From an uncultured Solirubrobacteraceae bacterium (GTDB taxonomy: Bacteria > Actinomycetota > Thermoleophilia > Solirubrobacterales > Solirubrobacteraceae): a DNA stretch of 14,188 bases. Below the pieces are notes generated by a model, which saw nothing but the letters and a program-made list of their open reading frames with translations, searched no databases and had not been told where the DNA came from. Positions 6,169 to 13,457 of the stretch are shown one piece after another. A program made the translations under genes and the position numbers. The DNA lies in assembly GCA_902806215.1 (NCBI GenBank), contig CADCVT010000015.1, positions 1-14,188 on the forward strand, written 5' to 3'. Each line of letters starts with the position of its first letter. Position 1 is the first letter of the stretch.

Positions 6169-6968
6169 TGGACGTCGGACCCGAGCACGAGACGCCGCAG
6201 CACGGCGACGCCGAGGGAGCGGTGGATGCCGTCACCGTCGCGTTCGGCGATGCGAAGCAGGGGCTCTACGGGCTCGCGCGCGTCGGGCTGCCCGGGCCGA
6301 CCGGGCTGGGGATCCTCTTCGAGGGCTCCGACGTCGTCGCGGTCGAGACCGAGGGCGTCACCGTCGAGACGCTCGAGACGCTCGCGCGCTGGCGCGCGCG
6401 CTTCGGGGACTACTTCGACGTCGAGCTGAGCGCGCTGTCGGCGCCGGCGGCTCTGACCGTCGAGCATCCCGCCGGCCGCGCCGGCGGCATGAACGGCTAC
6501 GAGCAGCTCTGCCGCGTGCGCGGCACGGTCGAGGACCGGCCGGTCGACTGCCTCGGGCAGCGCGGGCACTCGTGGGGACGCCCGGACTGGGACCGGATCG
6601 CGCTCGCGCGGACGATGAGCGCGTGGCTCGACGACCAGACCGCCGTCTCGCTCACCGCCGTCCGGTCGAACAAGGCCAAGCACCACGGCGACGAGGACGT
6701 CGCAGCCTACGTCGTGTCGGGCGGCGTGCCCGAGCTGATGGAGGAGCCGCTCGTCTCGACGACCTACGACGGCGACGGGCGCCAGCGACACGTCGGCCTG
6801 GAGCTGTGGCCCGCGGGCGACGACGCCTACCCGCATCGCGCCGCCGGCGAGGTGCTGTGCGGGACGACGCTCGACCTCGGGCGGCTGCGGCTCGACTGCG
6901 CGTTCTTCGCGTGGAAGATGGAAGGGCGCTCCGGCGTCGGGCGCTACGACGTGCTGAGGCGCGCGTGA
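6168..6968 (+). CDS. Uncharacterised protein resembling the CrtC/AttH-like (DUF7064/7065-type) beta-rich family
   Basis: I do not firmly recognise this 266-residue protein. It has no signal peptide or membrane segment. Two blocks recall the CrtC hydratase/AttH-like superfamily: GHSWGRPDW at residues 133-141 (family pattern DHSWG.R.W) and the closing MEGRSGVGRYDVL at 251-263 (pattern EG.tG.G). Between them are alternating beta-rich stretches such as TAVSLTAVRS and RQRHVGLELWP. Members of that superfamily act on isoprenoid or lipid-like molecules, but no reaction can be assigned here. The start is fixed by AGGAGG and by the TGATG overlap with fxsA. Its own stop overlaps the HAD gene in the same way, so all three products are likely made together. 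Confidence 0.7.
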   Translation: MDVGPEHETPQHGDAEGAVDAVTVAFGDAKQGLYGLARVGLPGPTGLGILFEGSDVVAVETEGVTVETLETLARWRARFGDYFDVELSALSAPAALTVEHPAGRAGGMNGYEQLCRVRGTVEDRPVDCLGQRGHSWGRPDWDRIALARTMSAWLDDQTAVSLTAVRSNKAKHHGDEDVAAYVVSGGVPELMEEPLVSTTYDGDGRQRHVGLELWPAGDDAYPHRAAGEVLCGTTLDLGRLRLDCAFFAWKMEGRSGVGRYDVLRRA

Positions 6969-7615
6969 TGGCGTCGCGGATCGAGGCGATCGTGTGCGAC
7001 TTCGGCGGCGTGCTGACGACGCCGCTGTTCAACGCGTTCGCCCACGTGCAGGAGGAGCAGGGCATCCCGCTCGAGTCGCTCGGCAAGGCGATGTGGGCGG
7101 CGACGCAGGCGCGCGGCGAGAACCCGCTGTTCCCGCTCGAGCGCGGCGAGCTGAGCGAGGACGAGTTCCTCGCGATCGTCGGCGAGGCGCTGTTGGGGGA
7201 GGTCGGCCGGCCGGTCGAGATGGCCGGCTTCGCGGACCGCTACTGGGCGCAGCTGTCGCCGAACGACGAGATGATCTCGTACCTGCGGTCGCTGCGGGAC
7301 GACCGGGGCCTCCGCCTGGCGCTCCTGACCAACAACGTCGTCGAGTGGGAGCCGCGCTGGCGCCCCGTGTGGGACATCGACTCGATGTTCGAGCTCGTCG
7401 TCGACTCCGGGTTCGTCGGGATGCGCAAGCCCGAACCGGAGATCTACGAGCTGACGCTGTCGCGGCTCGGTCTGCCGGCTAAGGCGTGCGTCTTCGTCGA
7501 CGATCTCGAGCTCAACTGCGTCGCGGCTCGGGAGGCCGGGATGGCCGCGGTCCAGTTCGTCGACGCCGCGCAAGCCATCACGGAGATCGAGGCAGCCTTG
7601 AGCGAAGGTCGTTGA
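6968..7615 (+). CDS. HAD-superfamily hydrolase (subfamily IA, YihX/DFGGV type)
   Basis: HAD hydrolases form a phospho-aspartyl intermediate to dephosphorylate, or in some branches dehalogenate, small molecules. The four motifs are visible in the 215-residue protein: Asp11 in CDFGGVLT, Thr121 in LLTNN, Lys154 in GMRKPEPEIY, and Asp178-Asp179 in FVDDLELN. The second motif-I residue is Gly13 rather than Asp, as in YihX-like phosphatases (DLGNV). The helical cap lies between residues about 20 and 95. The ATG overlaps the previous stop (TGATG), with GAGG eight bases upstream at 6956-6959. The substrate is unknown; the operon setting with a membrane protein and a CrtC-like protein does not identify it. 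The 122-base convergent gap downstream shows only weak dyads and no convincing terminator. Confidence 0.92.
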   Translation: MASRIEAIVCDFGGVLTTPLFNAFAHVQEEQGIPLESLGKAMWAATQARGENPLFPLERGELSEDEFLAIVGEALLGEVGRPVEMAGFADRYWAQLSPNDEMISYLRSLRDDRGLRLALLTNNVVEWEPRWRPVWDIDSMFELVVDSGFVGMRKPEPEIYELTLSRLGLPAKACVFVDDLELNCVAAREAGMAAVQFVDAAQAITEIEAALSEGR

Positions 7616-7737
7616 TCGTCTCAACTCGGGCGGATCAACTGGCGATCAATCGTCGATGCCTGGGTGGGCCGGCGGAGCAGGGACAGTGCGCTAGCACGGA
7701 CCTGTTCCGTCGGGCCGGTCAGGCGCGACGAGAATCG

Positions 7738-8193
7738 TCAGTTATCCGATCCGAGACGGTCCCAGAGGTAGAGCTCGAGGCACTCGGCGGCGAGCTCGGG
7801 CGACCGCTCGCGGGACAGGTGCGGGAGGACCGTCTCGAGCGCCTGCTCCTCGGCGACGCCGGCGTCGAACGCCTCCTCGCCCCGGAAGCCCGCGGCGATC
7901 TTCAGCGCCTCGCGGCGGTTGTCGCCGAGCGACTGGAAGACGTTGACGAGGAACTCGCGGTTGGGCACCGGGTGGCCGACCTCGAGCGAGGCGTGCCACG
8001 CCGCGAGCATGTTGAGGTCGTGCTCATCGAGGTCCGCGACGGCCTTGGCGTAGTGGGACCCCAGCTGCTCCTCCGGGATCTCGTCCACCCACGCACGCAC
8101 GAGCTCGCCGAGCAGCTGACGGCGCGCCTCGCGTCCGACGGACTCGGCGATGACTCGGATGGCGTCCTGTGGCTCGATGAAGCAGAGGGGCAT
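7738..8193 (-). CDS. Uncharacterised soluble alpha-helical protein
   Basis: I do not recognise this gene. It encodes 151 residues starting MPLCFIEPQDAIRV, with mostly charged helices (AESVGREARRQLLGELVRAW, ADLDEHDLNMLAAWHAS, REALKIAAGFRG) and an acidic C-terminal helix ending WDRLGSDN. There is no membrane segment or signal peptide. The start at 8193 is chosen because GGGAG lies six bases upstream (8204-8200) and because codons between 8194 and 8259 use T or A in third position more than the genes here do (CGT, GTT, CTT, CTA). An alternative ATG at 8259 would overlap the stop of the c-di-GMP gene (TGATG) and give 173 residues. Its place after that gene on the same strand suggests co-transcription, perhaps as an accessory of the signalling protein. 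Confidence 0.7.
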   Translation of the reverse strand: MPLCFIEPQDAIRVIAESVGREARRQLLGELVRAWVDEIPEEQLGSHYAKAVADLDEHDLNMLAAWHASLEVGHPVPNREFLVNVFQSLGDNRREALKIAAGFRGEEAFDAGVAEEQALETVLPHLSRERSPELAAECLELYLWDRLGSDN

Positions 8194-8199
8194 CGCGTA

Positions 8200-8204
8200 C
8201 TCCC
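8200..8204 (-). promoter_or_regulatory. Shine-Dalgarno supporting the start at 8193
   Basis: GGGAG on the minus strand ends six bases before the ATG at 8193. The upstream alternative ATG (8259) has its nearest GGAGG about 17 bases away, too far to be useful. Confidence 0.5.
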
Positions 8205-8258
8205 GTAGGGCGGGAAGGAACGGAACGATGCGCAAGCTACGGAGCGACTCGGACGGCA

Positions 8259-10979
8259 TCAGGTCAGCGGCTTCACCCTCCGGATCAGCGCGGTCGCGGC
8301 TTCGATGACGAGGTCGCGGTCGTAGGTCAGAGCGAAGTCGAACCGGCGCTCGCCGTCGGGGCCGTCGTCGCCGAGGTCCATCGCCACCAGCGCGGCGGCG
8401 AAGTGCGGCCCGAGGACGGCGACGCTCCACTCCCCCAGCAGCGGATCGTCCGCGCCGAGGTCGGCCCCGCGGACGCCCGGGGCGGGCTCCGGGTCCATGC
8501 CCGCGCCGAGCGCCGCCACGAGCGCGGCGTCGGCGCCGAGCAGCGTGTAGCGCCGCTGCGTGAGCGGGGTGAAGCGCTCGGCGTTCTGGAACGCGCTGAC
8601 GATCACGGCGCTCTCACCGAGCGCGGCGGCCTGGTGCTCGAGCTGCAGCGACGTCGCGAACAGCAGGTCCTTGTCGCCGCGCCGCACGGGACGCACGCGC
8701 TTGACCACCTCGTAGGGCGACACGTCGTCTCCGACCGGCGGCGCGACCGGCCCGAGCACGATCGGGGTCGCGGGCGGCTCGGAGGGCGGATCCATCGGGG
8801 CCGGACGCCCGAACAGCCAGCCCTGGCCGAGCGTCGCGCCCATGGCGCGCGCGCTCGCGAGGTGCTCCTCGGTCTCGATGCCCTCGGCGAGGATGATCGC
8901 GCCGGTGCGCTCGCGCTCGGCGGCGACCGCGTTGACGATCTCGGCCACCTCGGTCGTCGGGTGCTCGTGGATCAGGCGCAGGTCGAGCTTGATGACGTCG
9001 GGCCGCAGCAACGGCATCAGCGCGAGCGAGCGGACGTCAGCGCCGACGTCGTCGAGGGCGATCGCCCAGCCACGCTCGCGCACCTGCGACACCGTGTTGA
9101 GCAGCTCGGCGGGGTTCGCGGTCAGCGCGCGCTCGGTGATCTCGAGCACGACGTCGAGGTCCTGGCGGTCCTCCCACAACTCGACCAGGTCGGGCGGACA
9201 CGGCAGCGACAGCGAGTCGGGCTCGACGTTGACGAACAGGCGACGCGAGCGGTCGAGGCCGCCGGCGATCGCACCGCGCAGCGCCGCCGCGCGGCACGCC
9301 CAGTCGAGCTCGCCGAGGCGGCCGGTCTCGCGCGCCGCGGCGAAGAGCCGGTCGGGCCGCTCGACCGCCGAGTCCCGCGGGCCCCGCGCGAGCGCCTCGT
9401 ACGCGACGACCTCGCCGCTCTCGAGGTTCACGATCGGCTGGTAGACGCTGACCGGCCCGTCGCCGGCGAGCAGCGCGTCGAGGGCGGCGATCTCCTCCGC
9501 GTCGGACTCCACGTGGCTCTCGGACGCCTCGACGACGAGGTCCTCCGACCCCGTCGCGCGGTACAGCCGCGACCCGCCGCCCGCGCGCTTTGCGCGGTAC
9601 ATCGCGGTATCGGCGTGACGCAGCAGGGTGCCCGCGTCGGACGCGTCGCGGCCGAGCAGGGAGACCCCGACCGAGCAGCGGATCGAGACCGGCTCGCCGC
9701 CGACGAGGATCGGCTCGGCGAGCGCCGAGCGGATCCGCTCGGCGGCGTCGAGCGCGTCGCGCGCGGCCGTCCGCGGACCCAGGTCAGACAGGACGAGCGC
9801 GAACTCGTCGCCACCCTGACGGGCGAGGAGGTCGCTCGAGCGGGCGATGCCGCGCAGCCGCTCGGAGACCGCGCGCAGGAGCTCGTCGCCGGCGGCGTGG
9901 CCGCGCGCGTCGTTGACCTCCTTGAAGCGGTCGAGGTCGCAGAACAGCAGTGCCACCTGGAGCGAGTGGCGCTTCGCGCGGTCGACCGCGCGCGCCAGCA
10001 CCTTGTTGAGCAGCCGCCGGTTCGGCAGGCCGGTCAGGGCGTCGTGGAACGCGAGGAACTCGCGCTCGGTCACGTCGTTCTGGACGCCGATGTACTGCAC
10101 GAGCCGCCCCGCGTCGTCGAACACCGGCGACAGGTAGACCTCGTTCCAGAACGTGCTGCCGTCCTTGCGGTAGTTCAGCAGCGTCTCGCGGGCCTCGGTC
10201 TGGTCGACGAGCGAGCGCTTGAGCCGCGCGATCGCGTCGGGGTCGGTCTCGCGGCCCTGGAGCACGCTGCACGGGCGGCCCATGATCTCCTCGGCCTCGT
10301 AGCCGGTCAGACGGGTGAACCCTGGGTTGGCATAGACGATGGGGAAGCCCTGCTGCGTCGCGTCGGCGATCACGACGCCGTTGACGGCGGCGGCGAGCGC
10401 GCGGTCGCGGCCGGCGAGCGTCTCGTGCGTGCGCCAGCGGGTGAGGTACTGCGCGACCTGCGCGGCGACGGTGCCGAGCCAGAGCAGGAGCTCGGCGTCG
10501 GGCTCGCGCCGATGGTCGGCGAAGAACTCGAGGACGCCCTCGAAGCTCGTCCCGCTGCCGAGCGGCAGCGCCACGGCGCTCTGCAGGCCGGCGCGGCGCG
10601 CGCCGCGCGTGCTGGCCATCCGCGGGTCCCAGTGCACGTCGGGGAGCCACGCGGGCGCGCCCGTCGACCAGACGTAGCCCGGCAGGCCGCGCCCGCGCTC
10701 GAAGCGCTGCTCGAGCGAGGCGGCGGCGAAGTCGCCGACCTCGGCGATGCCGGTCCCGTTCCACACGGCGACGCAGCCGAGCTCGCCGCTGTCGCGGTCC
10801 AGGCGCCACGCGGCGCCGAGGCTCCAGCCCAGGGTCTCGCAGATGGTCGAGAGCACACGGTCGAAGAGCTCGGCCGAGGGCGTGAGGTCGGCGAGATGGC
10901 CTGCCACGGCCTGCTGCGCGACGAGCAGGCGCCGCAGCGAGCGCTGATCCGCAGCGTTCTGGGTGGTCGTGACGTCCAT
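8259..10979 (-). CDS. GAF-LOV-GGDEF-EAL-DICT cyclic-di-GMP turnover protein, putative blue-light sensor
   Basis: This 906-residue protein combines sensing with synthesis and breakdown of c-di-GMP. In order: GAF (about 30-185); LOV/PAS (about 195-305) with GRPCSVLQG (Cys237) and the flavin-pocket residues Asn269 (NYRKDG), Asn279 (FWN) and Gln300 (GVQ); GGDEF (about 308-475) with an intact GGDEF at 389-393 and an RxxD inhibitory site at 380-383; EAL (about 508-728) with EAL 528-530, EITE 613-616, Asp643-Asp644, Lys664, Glu699 and Gln719; and a DICT sensory domain (about 750-906). Loop 6 reads DDVGAD instead of DDFGTG, so EAL activity is uncertain. The synthetase half looks fully active and product-inhibited. 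ATG 10979 is preferred to ATG 11015, whose extra codons (TGT, CGA, GTA) are atypical. No membrane segment is present, so it is cytoplasmic. Confidence 0.93.
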   Translation of the reverse strand: MDVTTTQNAADQRSLRRLLVAQQAVAGHLADLTPSAELFDRVLSTICETLGWSLGAAWRLDRDSGELGCVAVWNGTGIAEVGDFAAASLEQRFERGRGLPGYVWSTGAPAWLPDVHWDPRMASTRGARRAGLQSAVALPLGSGTSFEGVLEFFADHRREPDAELLLWLGTVAAQVAQYLTRWRTHETLAGRDRALAAAVNGVVIADATQQGFPIVYANPGFTRLTGYEAEEIMGRPCSVLQGRETDPDAIARLKRSLVDQTEARETLLNYRKDGSTFWNEVYLSPVFDDAGRLVQYIGVQNDVTEREFLAFHDALTGLPNRRLLNKVLARAVDRAKRHSLQVALLFCDLDRFKEVNDARGHAAGDELLRAVSERLRGIARSSDLLARQGGDEFALVLSDLGPRTAARDALDAAERIRSALAEPILVGGEPVSIRCSVGVSLLGRDASDAGTLLRHADTAMYRAKRAGGGSRLYRATGSEDLVVEASESHVESDAEEIAALDALLAGDGPVSVYQPIVNLESGEVVAYEALARGPRDSAVERPDRLFAAARETGRLGELDWACRAAALRGAIAGGLDRSRRLFVNVEPDSLSLPCPPDLVELWEDRQDLDVVLEITERALTANPAELLNTVSQVRERGWAIALDDVGADVRSLALMPLLRPDVIKLDLRLIHEHPTTEVAEIVNAVAAERERTGAIILAEGIETEEHLASARAMGATLGQGWLFGRPAPMDPPSEPPATPIVLGPVAPPVGDDVSPYEVVKRVRPVRRGDKDLLFATSLQLEHQAAALGESAVIVSAFQNAERFTPLTQRRYTLLGADAALVAALGAGMDPEPAPGVRGADLGADDPLLGEWSVAVLGPHFAAALVAMDLGDDGPDGERRFDFALTYDRDLVIEAATALIRRVKPLT

Positions 10980-10996
10980 GATCCTGTCTACGTCAC
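10969..10996. promoter_or_regulatory. Inverted repeat over the c-di-GMP gene start (possible operator)
   Basis: GTGACGT (10969-10975) and ACGTCAC (10990-10996) are perfect complements separated by 14 bases, with the ATG at 10979 in between. A TAGACA element (10990 down to 10985, minus strand) lies five bases before that ATG and could be a -10. A dimeric regulator bound here would cover promoter and start. This is inference from symmetry only. Confidence 0.35.
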
Positions 10997-11039
10997 ACCG
11001 TCGCGCCAGGTTCATGACCGTCGATCAACTGTCCAGATC

Positions 11040-11084
11040 CGCATGCGCCCGGTCCTTCCTGCGAGGGTTCGCGGGGCGCATGCG
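11040..11084 (+). promoter_or_regulatory. 11-bp inverted repeat enclosing the hydrolase start codon
   Basis: CGCATGCGCCC (11040-11050) and GGGCGCATGCG (11074-11084) are perfect complements with a 23-base loop. The ATG start (11080-11082) is inside the right arm and the only SD-like run, GAGGG (11063-11067), is in the loop. If transcribed, the stem would hide the start codon; as DNA it could be an operator in the divergent region. Confidence 0.5.
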
Positions 11085-12849
11085 TCTGGTTGCCGTCCTG
11101 TTCCTCACCCTTCTGGCGTTGCCGGGGACCGCGCGGGCCGAGATCGGCTTCACGCCGTGCGGCCCGCTGCAGTGCGGACGGGTCGCTGTGCCGCTCGACC
11201 GATCCGGCGCGGTGCCGGGCACGCTGTCGATCGCGGTCTACCGGGCGCCGGCCCGGACGCAGCCCGCGCGCGGCGTGCTGCTCGGCCTTCCGGGCGGGCC
11301 GGGCGACTCGGCGCGCGCGTACTTCCTGCGGCGCCTGCGCGGCTTCGACGACGTGCGCGCGACGCACGACCTCGTGGTCGTCGACCCGCGCGGGACCGGC
11401 GGGTCCGGCGCCCTGCGCTGCGGCGACGCCGCGTCGTGCGCGGACAGCCTCGGCCCGGCGGCGGCGCACTACACGTCACGGGCCGTCGCCGACGACCTCG
11501 ACGCCGTGCGAGCCGGCCTCGGGCTCGACAAGCTGATGCTCTACGGGATCTCGTACGGCACGTGGTTCGCCCAGACCTACGCGCGCCGGCACCCCGACCG
11601 GACCGCCGGGCTCGTGCTCGACGGGCCGGTGTCGCTGAGCTCGCAGGACGACGTGTTCCGGACCAAGCTCTTCGCGGCGATGCCGCGGGCGCTGCGCAGC
11701 GTCTGCGCGCGACGCGCCTGCCGCGCCATCACCGCCGACCCGTACCGCGACGTCGCGGCGCTGTTGCGCGGGCGGCCGCTCGGCGGGCGCCGGCCCGACG
11801 CTCGCGGCATCGTCCAGGCGGAGTCGCTCGACGTGCGCAGGATCGCGCTCGCGCTGACCAACCTCGACGTCAACCCGCCGCTGCGGGCCGAGCTGCCGGC
11901 GGCGGTCGCCGCGGCCCGGGCGGGCGATCCGTTGCCGCTCATGCGTGCGGTCGAGGCGGCGGAGCTCCAGCCGCCGGAGGACCCGGTGCGCACGAGCCCG
12001 GGGCTCAACGCGACGATGCAGTGCGAGGAGCTCGGGATGCCGTGGGAGCGCACGGCGGAGCTCGATGGTCGCGGAACGGCGGCCGACCGGGCGATGGCGC
12101 TGCTCCCCGAGTCCGCGTTCGCGCCGGTGGGCAGCGCGATCGCGTCGCTCGTCAGCAACGCCGCGCCGTGCGTCGGGTACCGCGCGCAGCCGGAGGACCC
12201 GCTCGAGCGCGGGCCGCTCCCGGCCGTCCCCACCCTCGTGCTCGCGGGCGACGCCGACATGCGCACTCCGCTGGCCGACGCGGTCGAGGTCGCGCGCGGC
12301 ATCGCGGGCGCGCGGCTCGTGCTCTTCCGCAACACCGGTCACGGCGCGCTGGTCGAGGAGCCGACGGGGTGCGCCTCGCGGGCGGTTGCGGCGTTCCTCT
12401 CGGGCCGGGCGCTCGGCGTCTGCCGCCGGGCGGAGCTGCTGCCGCGTCCGGCGTTCCCGCGCGCGCTTGCGGGCGTGCGCGCGAGTGGCCTTCGCCGGAA
12501 GGTGGTGACCGCCGCGGTGCTGACCGCGACGGACGCGCTCAACCAGGCCGCGATGCGGATCGACAGCCTCCGCGGGCGGGTCGGCAGCGTCAGCTTCGGC
12601 GGCCTGCGGGCCGGGCGGGCCTACGGCGACGAGGAGCGGGTGACCCTGCTCGGGTCGGAGTACGTGCGCGGCGTCGCGGTCAGCGGGATCGCGCGCGCGA
12701 ACGGGCGGCACGAACTCGTGGTTCCCGGCGGCGAGCTGCGAGTCCGGGGCCGCACCGCGACCGGGACGCTGAACGGCAGGCAGGTGAGGATGAAGCTCTC
12801 GCCGCGTGCCGTCGGAGCGGCGGGGGTGCGCGTCGCGGAGATCCTCTAG
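11080..12849 (+). CDS. Secreted alpha/beta-hydrolase (S33/TAP-like peptidase type) with extra C-terminal domain
   Basis: The predicted 589-residue protein has a signal peptide (MRLVAVLFLTLLALPGTARA, cleavage near residue 20) and an alpha/beta-hydrolase fold. The oxyanion block is PGGPGDS (71-77), the nucleophile Ser158 lies in GISYGTW, the acid is probably Asp393 in GDADMRTP, and the base is His421 in NTGHG. This TAP-like layout is typical of exported actinobacterial tripeptidyl- or prolyl-aminopeptidases. After about residue 475 comes a further domain of roughly 110 residues (AVLTATDALNQAAMRIDS, then beta-rich VSFGGLRAGRAYG and LRVRGRTATGTLNGRQV) that I do not recognise; it may bind a surface or substrate. 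ATG 11080 is favoured because upstream codons are atypical (GAT, CAA, AGA) and the signal peptide begins here. The stop codon interlocks with that of the convergent gene. Confidence 0.9.
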   Translation: MRLVAVLFLTLLALPGTARAEIGFTPCGPLQCGRVAVPLDRSGAVPGTLSIAVYRAPARTQPARGVLLGLPGGPGDSARAYFLRRLRGFDDVRATHDLVVVDPRGTGGSGALRCGDAASCADSLGPAAAHYTSRAVADDLDAVRAGLGLDKLMLYGISYGTWFAQTYARRHPDRTAGLVLDGPVSLSSQDDVFRTKLFAAMPRALRSVCARRACRAITADPYRDVAALLRGRPLGGRRPDARGIVQAESLDVRRIALALTNLDVNPPLRAELPAAVAAARAGDPLPLMRAVEAAELQPPEDPVRTSPGLNATMQCEELGMPWERTAELDGRGTAADRAMALLPESAFAPVGSAIASLVSNAAPCVGYRAQPEDPLERGPLPAVPTLVLAGDADMRTPLADAVEVARGIAGARLVLFRNTGHGALVEEPTGCASRAVAAFLSGRALGVCRRAELLPRPAFPRALAGVRASGLRRKVVTAAVLTATDALNQAAMRIDSLRGRVGSVSFGGLRAGRAYGDEERVTLLGSEYVRGVAVSGIARANGRHELVVPGGELRVRGRTATGTLNGRQVRMKLSPRAVGAAGVRVAEIL

Positions 12850-13154
12850 TCGGCGAGCCGAGTGAACCGCCCGCAGATCGGGTTGCACTCCGCGAGCACG
12901 AGCGCGTCCTCGAGGTCCGTCGTGCCGGCGTCCTTGCAGGCGACGACGCGCAGGCCGGCCGACCGCGCGAACGACGTCAGCACGGCGCGGTCGAAGTCGC
13001 CGCGCGGGAAGGCGATCGCCGCCGGCTGCTGCTCCTGGCTGAAGCTGCACACACGGCGGACCTCGTCCCAGCGGTGGTCCTGCTGGGTGAGCACCTCGCC
13101 GCGGCAGTGGCCGCGGAGCGTGCGGATGTCGGTCTGAGTGGCAGTGGCCGGCAT
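12846..13154 (-). CDS. Short FAD-binding (PCMH-type) oxidoreductase fragment, probably a truncated remnant
   Basis: The 102-residue product looks like the first part of an FAD-linked oxidase such as the berberine-bridge type. RGHCRGEVLTQQDHRWDEVRR (residues 14-34) corresponds to the usual 'RG.v..p.d..yd.aR.vw' start. PAAIAFPRGDFDRAVLTSFA and SAGLRVVA correspond to the next block before the flavin loop. There the expected RGGGH-type flavin-phosphate loop is missing: the protein reads ACKDAGTTDLEDALVL and ends 22 residues later. It lacks the rest of the flavin and substrate domains, so flavin binding is unlikely. Translation signals are good (GGAGGGAG nine bases before the ATG). Its stop TAG (12848-12846) overlaps the stop of the convergent hydrolase inside one CTAG. 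It could be a decayed gene or a small protein with a new role; the family assignment is moderate. Confidence 0.6.
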   Translation of the reverse strand: MPATATQTDIRTLRGHCRGEVLTQQDHRWDEVRRVCSFSQEQQPAAIAFPRGDFDRAVLTSFARSAGLRVVACKDAGTTDLEDALVLAECNPICGRFTRLAD

Positions 13155-13160
13155 GTGAGG

Positions 13161-13168
13161 CTCCCTCC
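13161..13168 (-). promoter_or_regulatory. Strong Shine-Dalgarno before the FAD-oxidase fragment
   Basis: GGAGGGAG on the minus strand precedes the ATG at 13154 by six bases (nine from the GGAGG core). It sets this start and suggests that the short gene is translated even though the protein is truncated. Confidence 0.75.
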
Positions 13169-13255
13169 GAGAACGATCTGCATCCTGCATGGGAGGAAGC
13201 TTCGGAAACCGGGGTTGCGGCGGGATTGCCGAACCGTTGCGGGCCGCGGCAAGGT

Positions 13256-13429
13256 TCAGCAAGGTCCGTCGTCCGCCTCGGCCATCGCGAGCAGGTCGGC
13301 GGCCGTCGGGACCCCCGCCAGGCGCGGGTGCTCGGCGCTCAGGTGGAAGCGCATGGCGGCCAGCAGCTCCACTTCGGAGGCCGCTTGCACCCTCGCTCCG
13401 CATTCGCACGTGATGGTCACGAGAGGCAC
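13256..13429 (-). CDS. Small DUF1059-like putative zinc-binding protein
   Basis: This 57-residue frame begins with GTG at 13429 (VPLVTITCECG) and ends at TGA 13258-13256. Numbered from that start it has C8-x-C10 and H29/H34, the layout of the short DUF1059-type proteins (CxCG near the N-terminus, HxxxxH in the following helix). The helix SEVELLAAMRFHLSAEH and a second one, TAADLLAMAEAD, complete it. A GTG at 13420 would give 54 residues. No strong Shine-Dalgarno is visible. The gene is easily missed because of its size, yet its codon use is like that of its neighbours. Function is unknown; the ligands suggest one zinc ion. It lies divergent from typA with 56 bases between starts. Confidence 0.62.
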   Translation of the reverse strand: MPLVTITCECGARVQAASEVELLAAMRFHLSAEHPRLAGVPTAADLLAMAEADDGPC

Positions 13430-13457
13430 GATGGCGACCCGACCTTGCAGCAGGTTT

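Noticed and set aside
7616..7737. Weak dyads in the convergent gap, such as ACGGA-CCTGT-TCCGT (7696-7710)
   Set aside because: A five-base stem without a T-tract is expected by chance at this GC content and does not support a terminator.
7738..8430. N-terminal extension of the small unknown protein up to an ATG at 8430
   Set aside because: The extra residues are Arg/Pro-rich shadow sequence inside the end of the DICT domain of the upstream gene.
10963..11079. Upstream starts for the secreted hydrolase (ATG 10978 or 11014)
   Set aside because: They would put 22 or more non-signal residues with atypical codons before a clean signal peptide that begins at ATG 11080.
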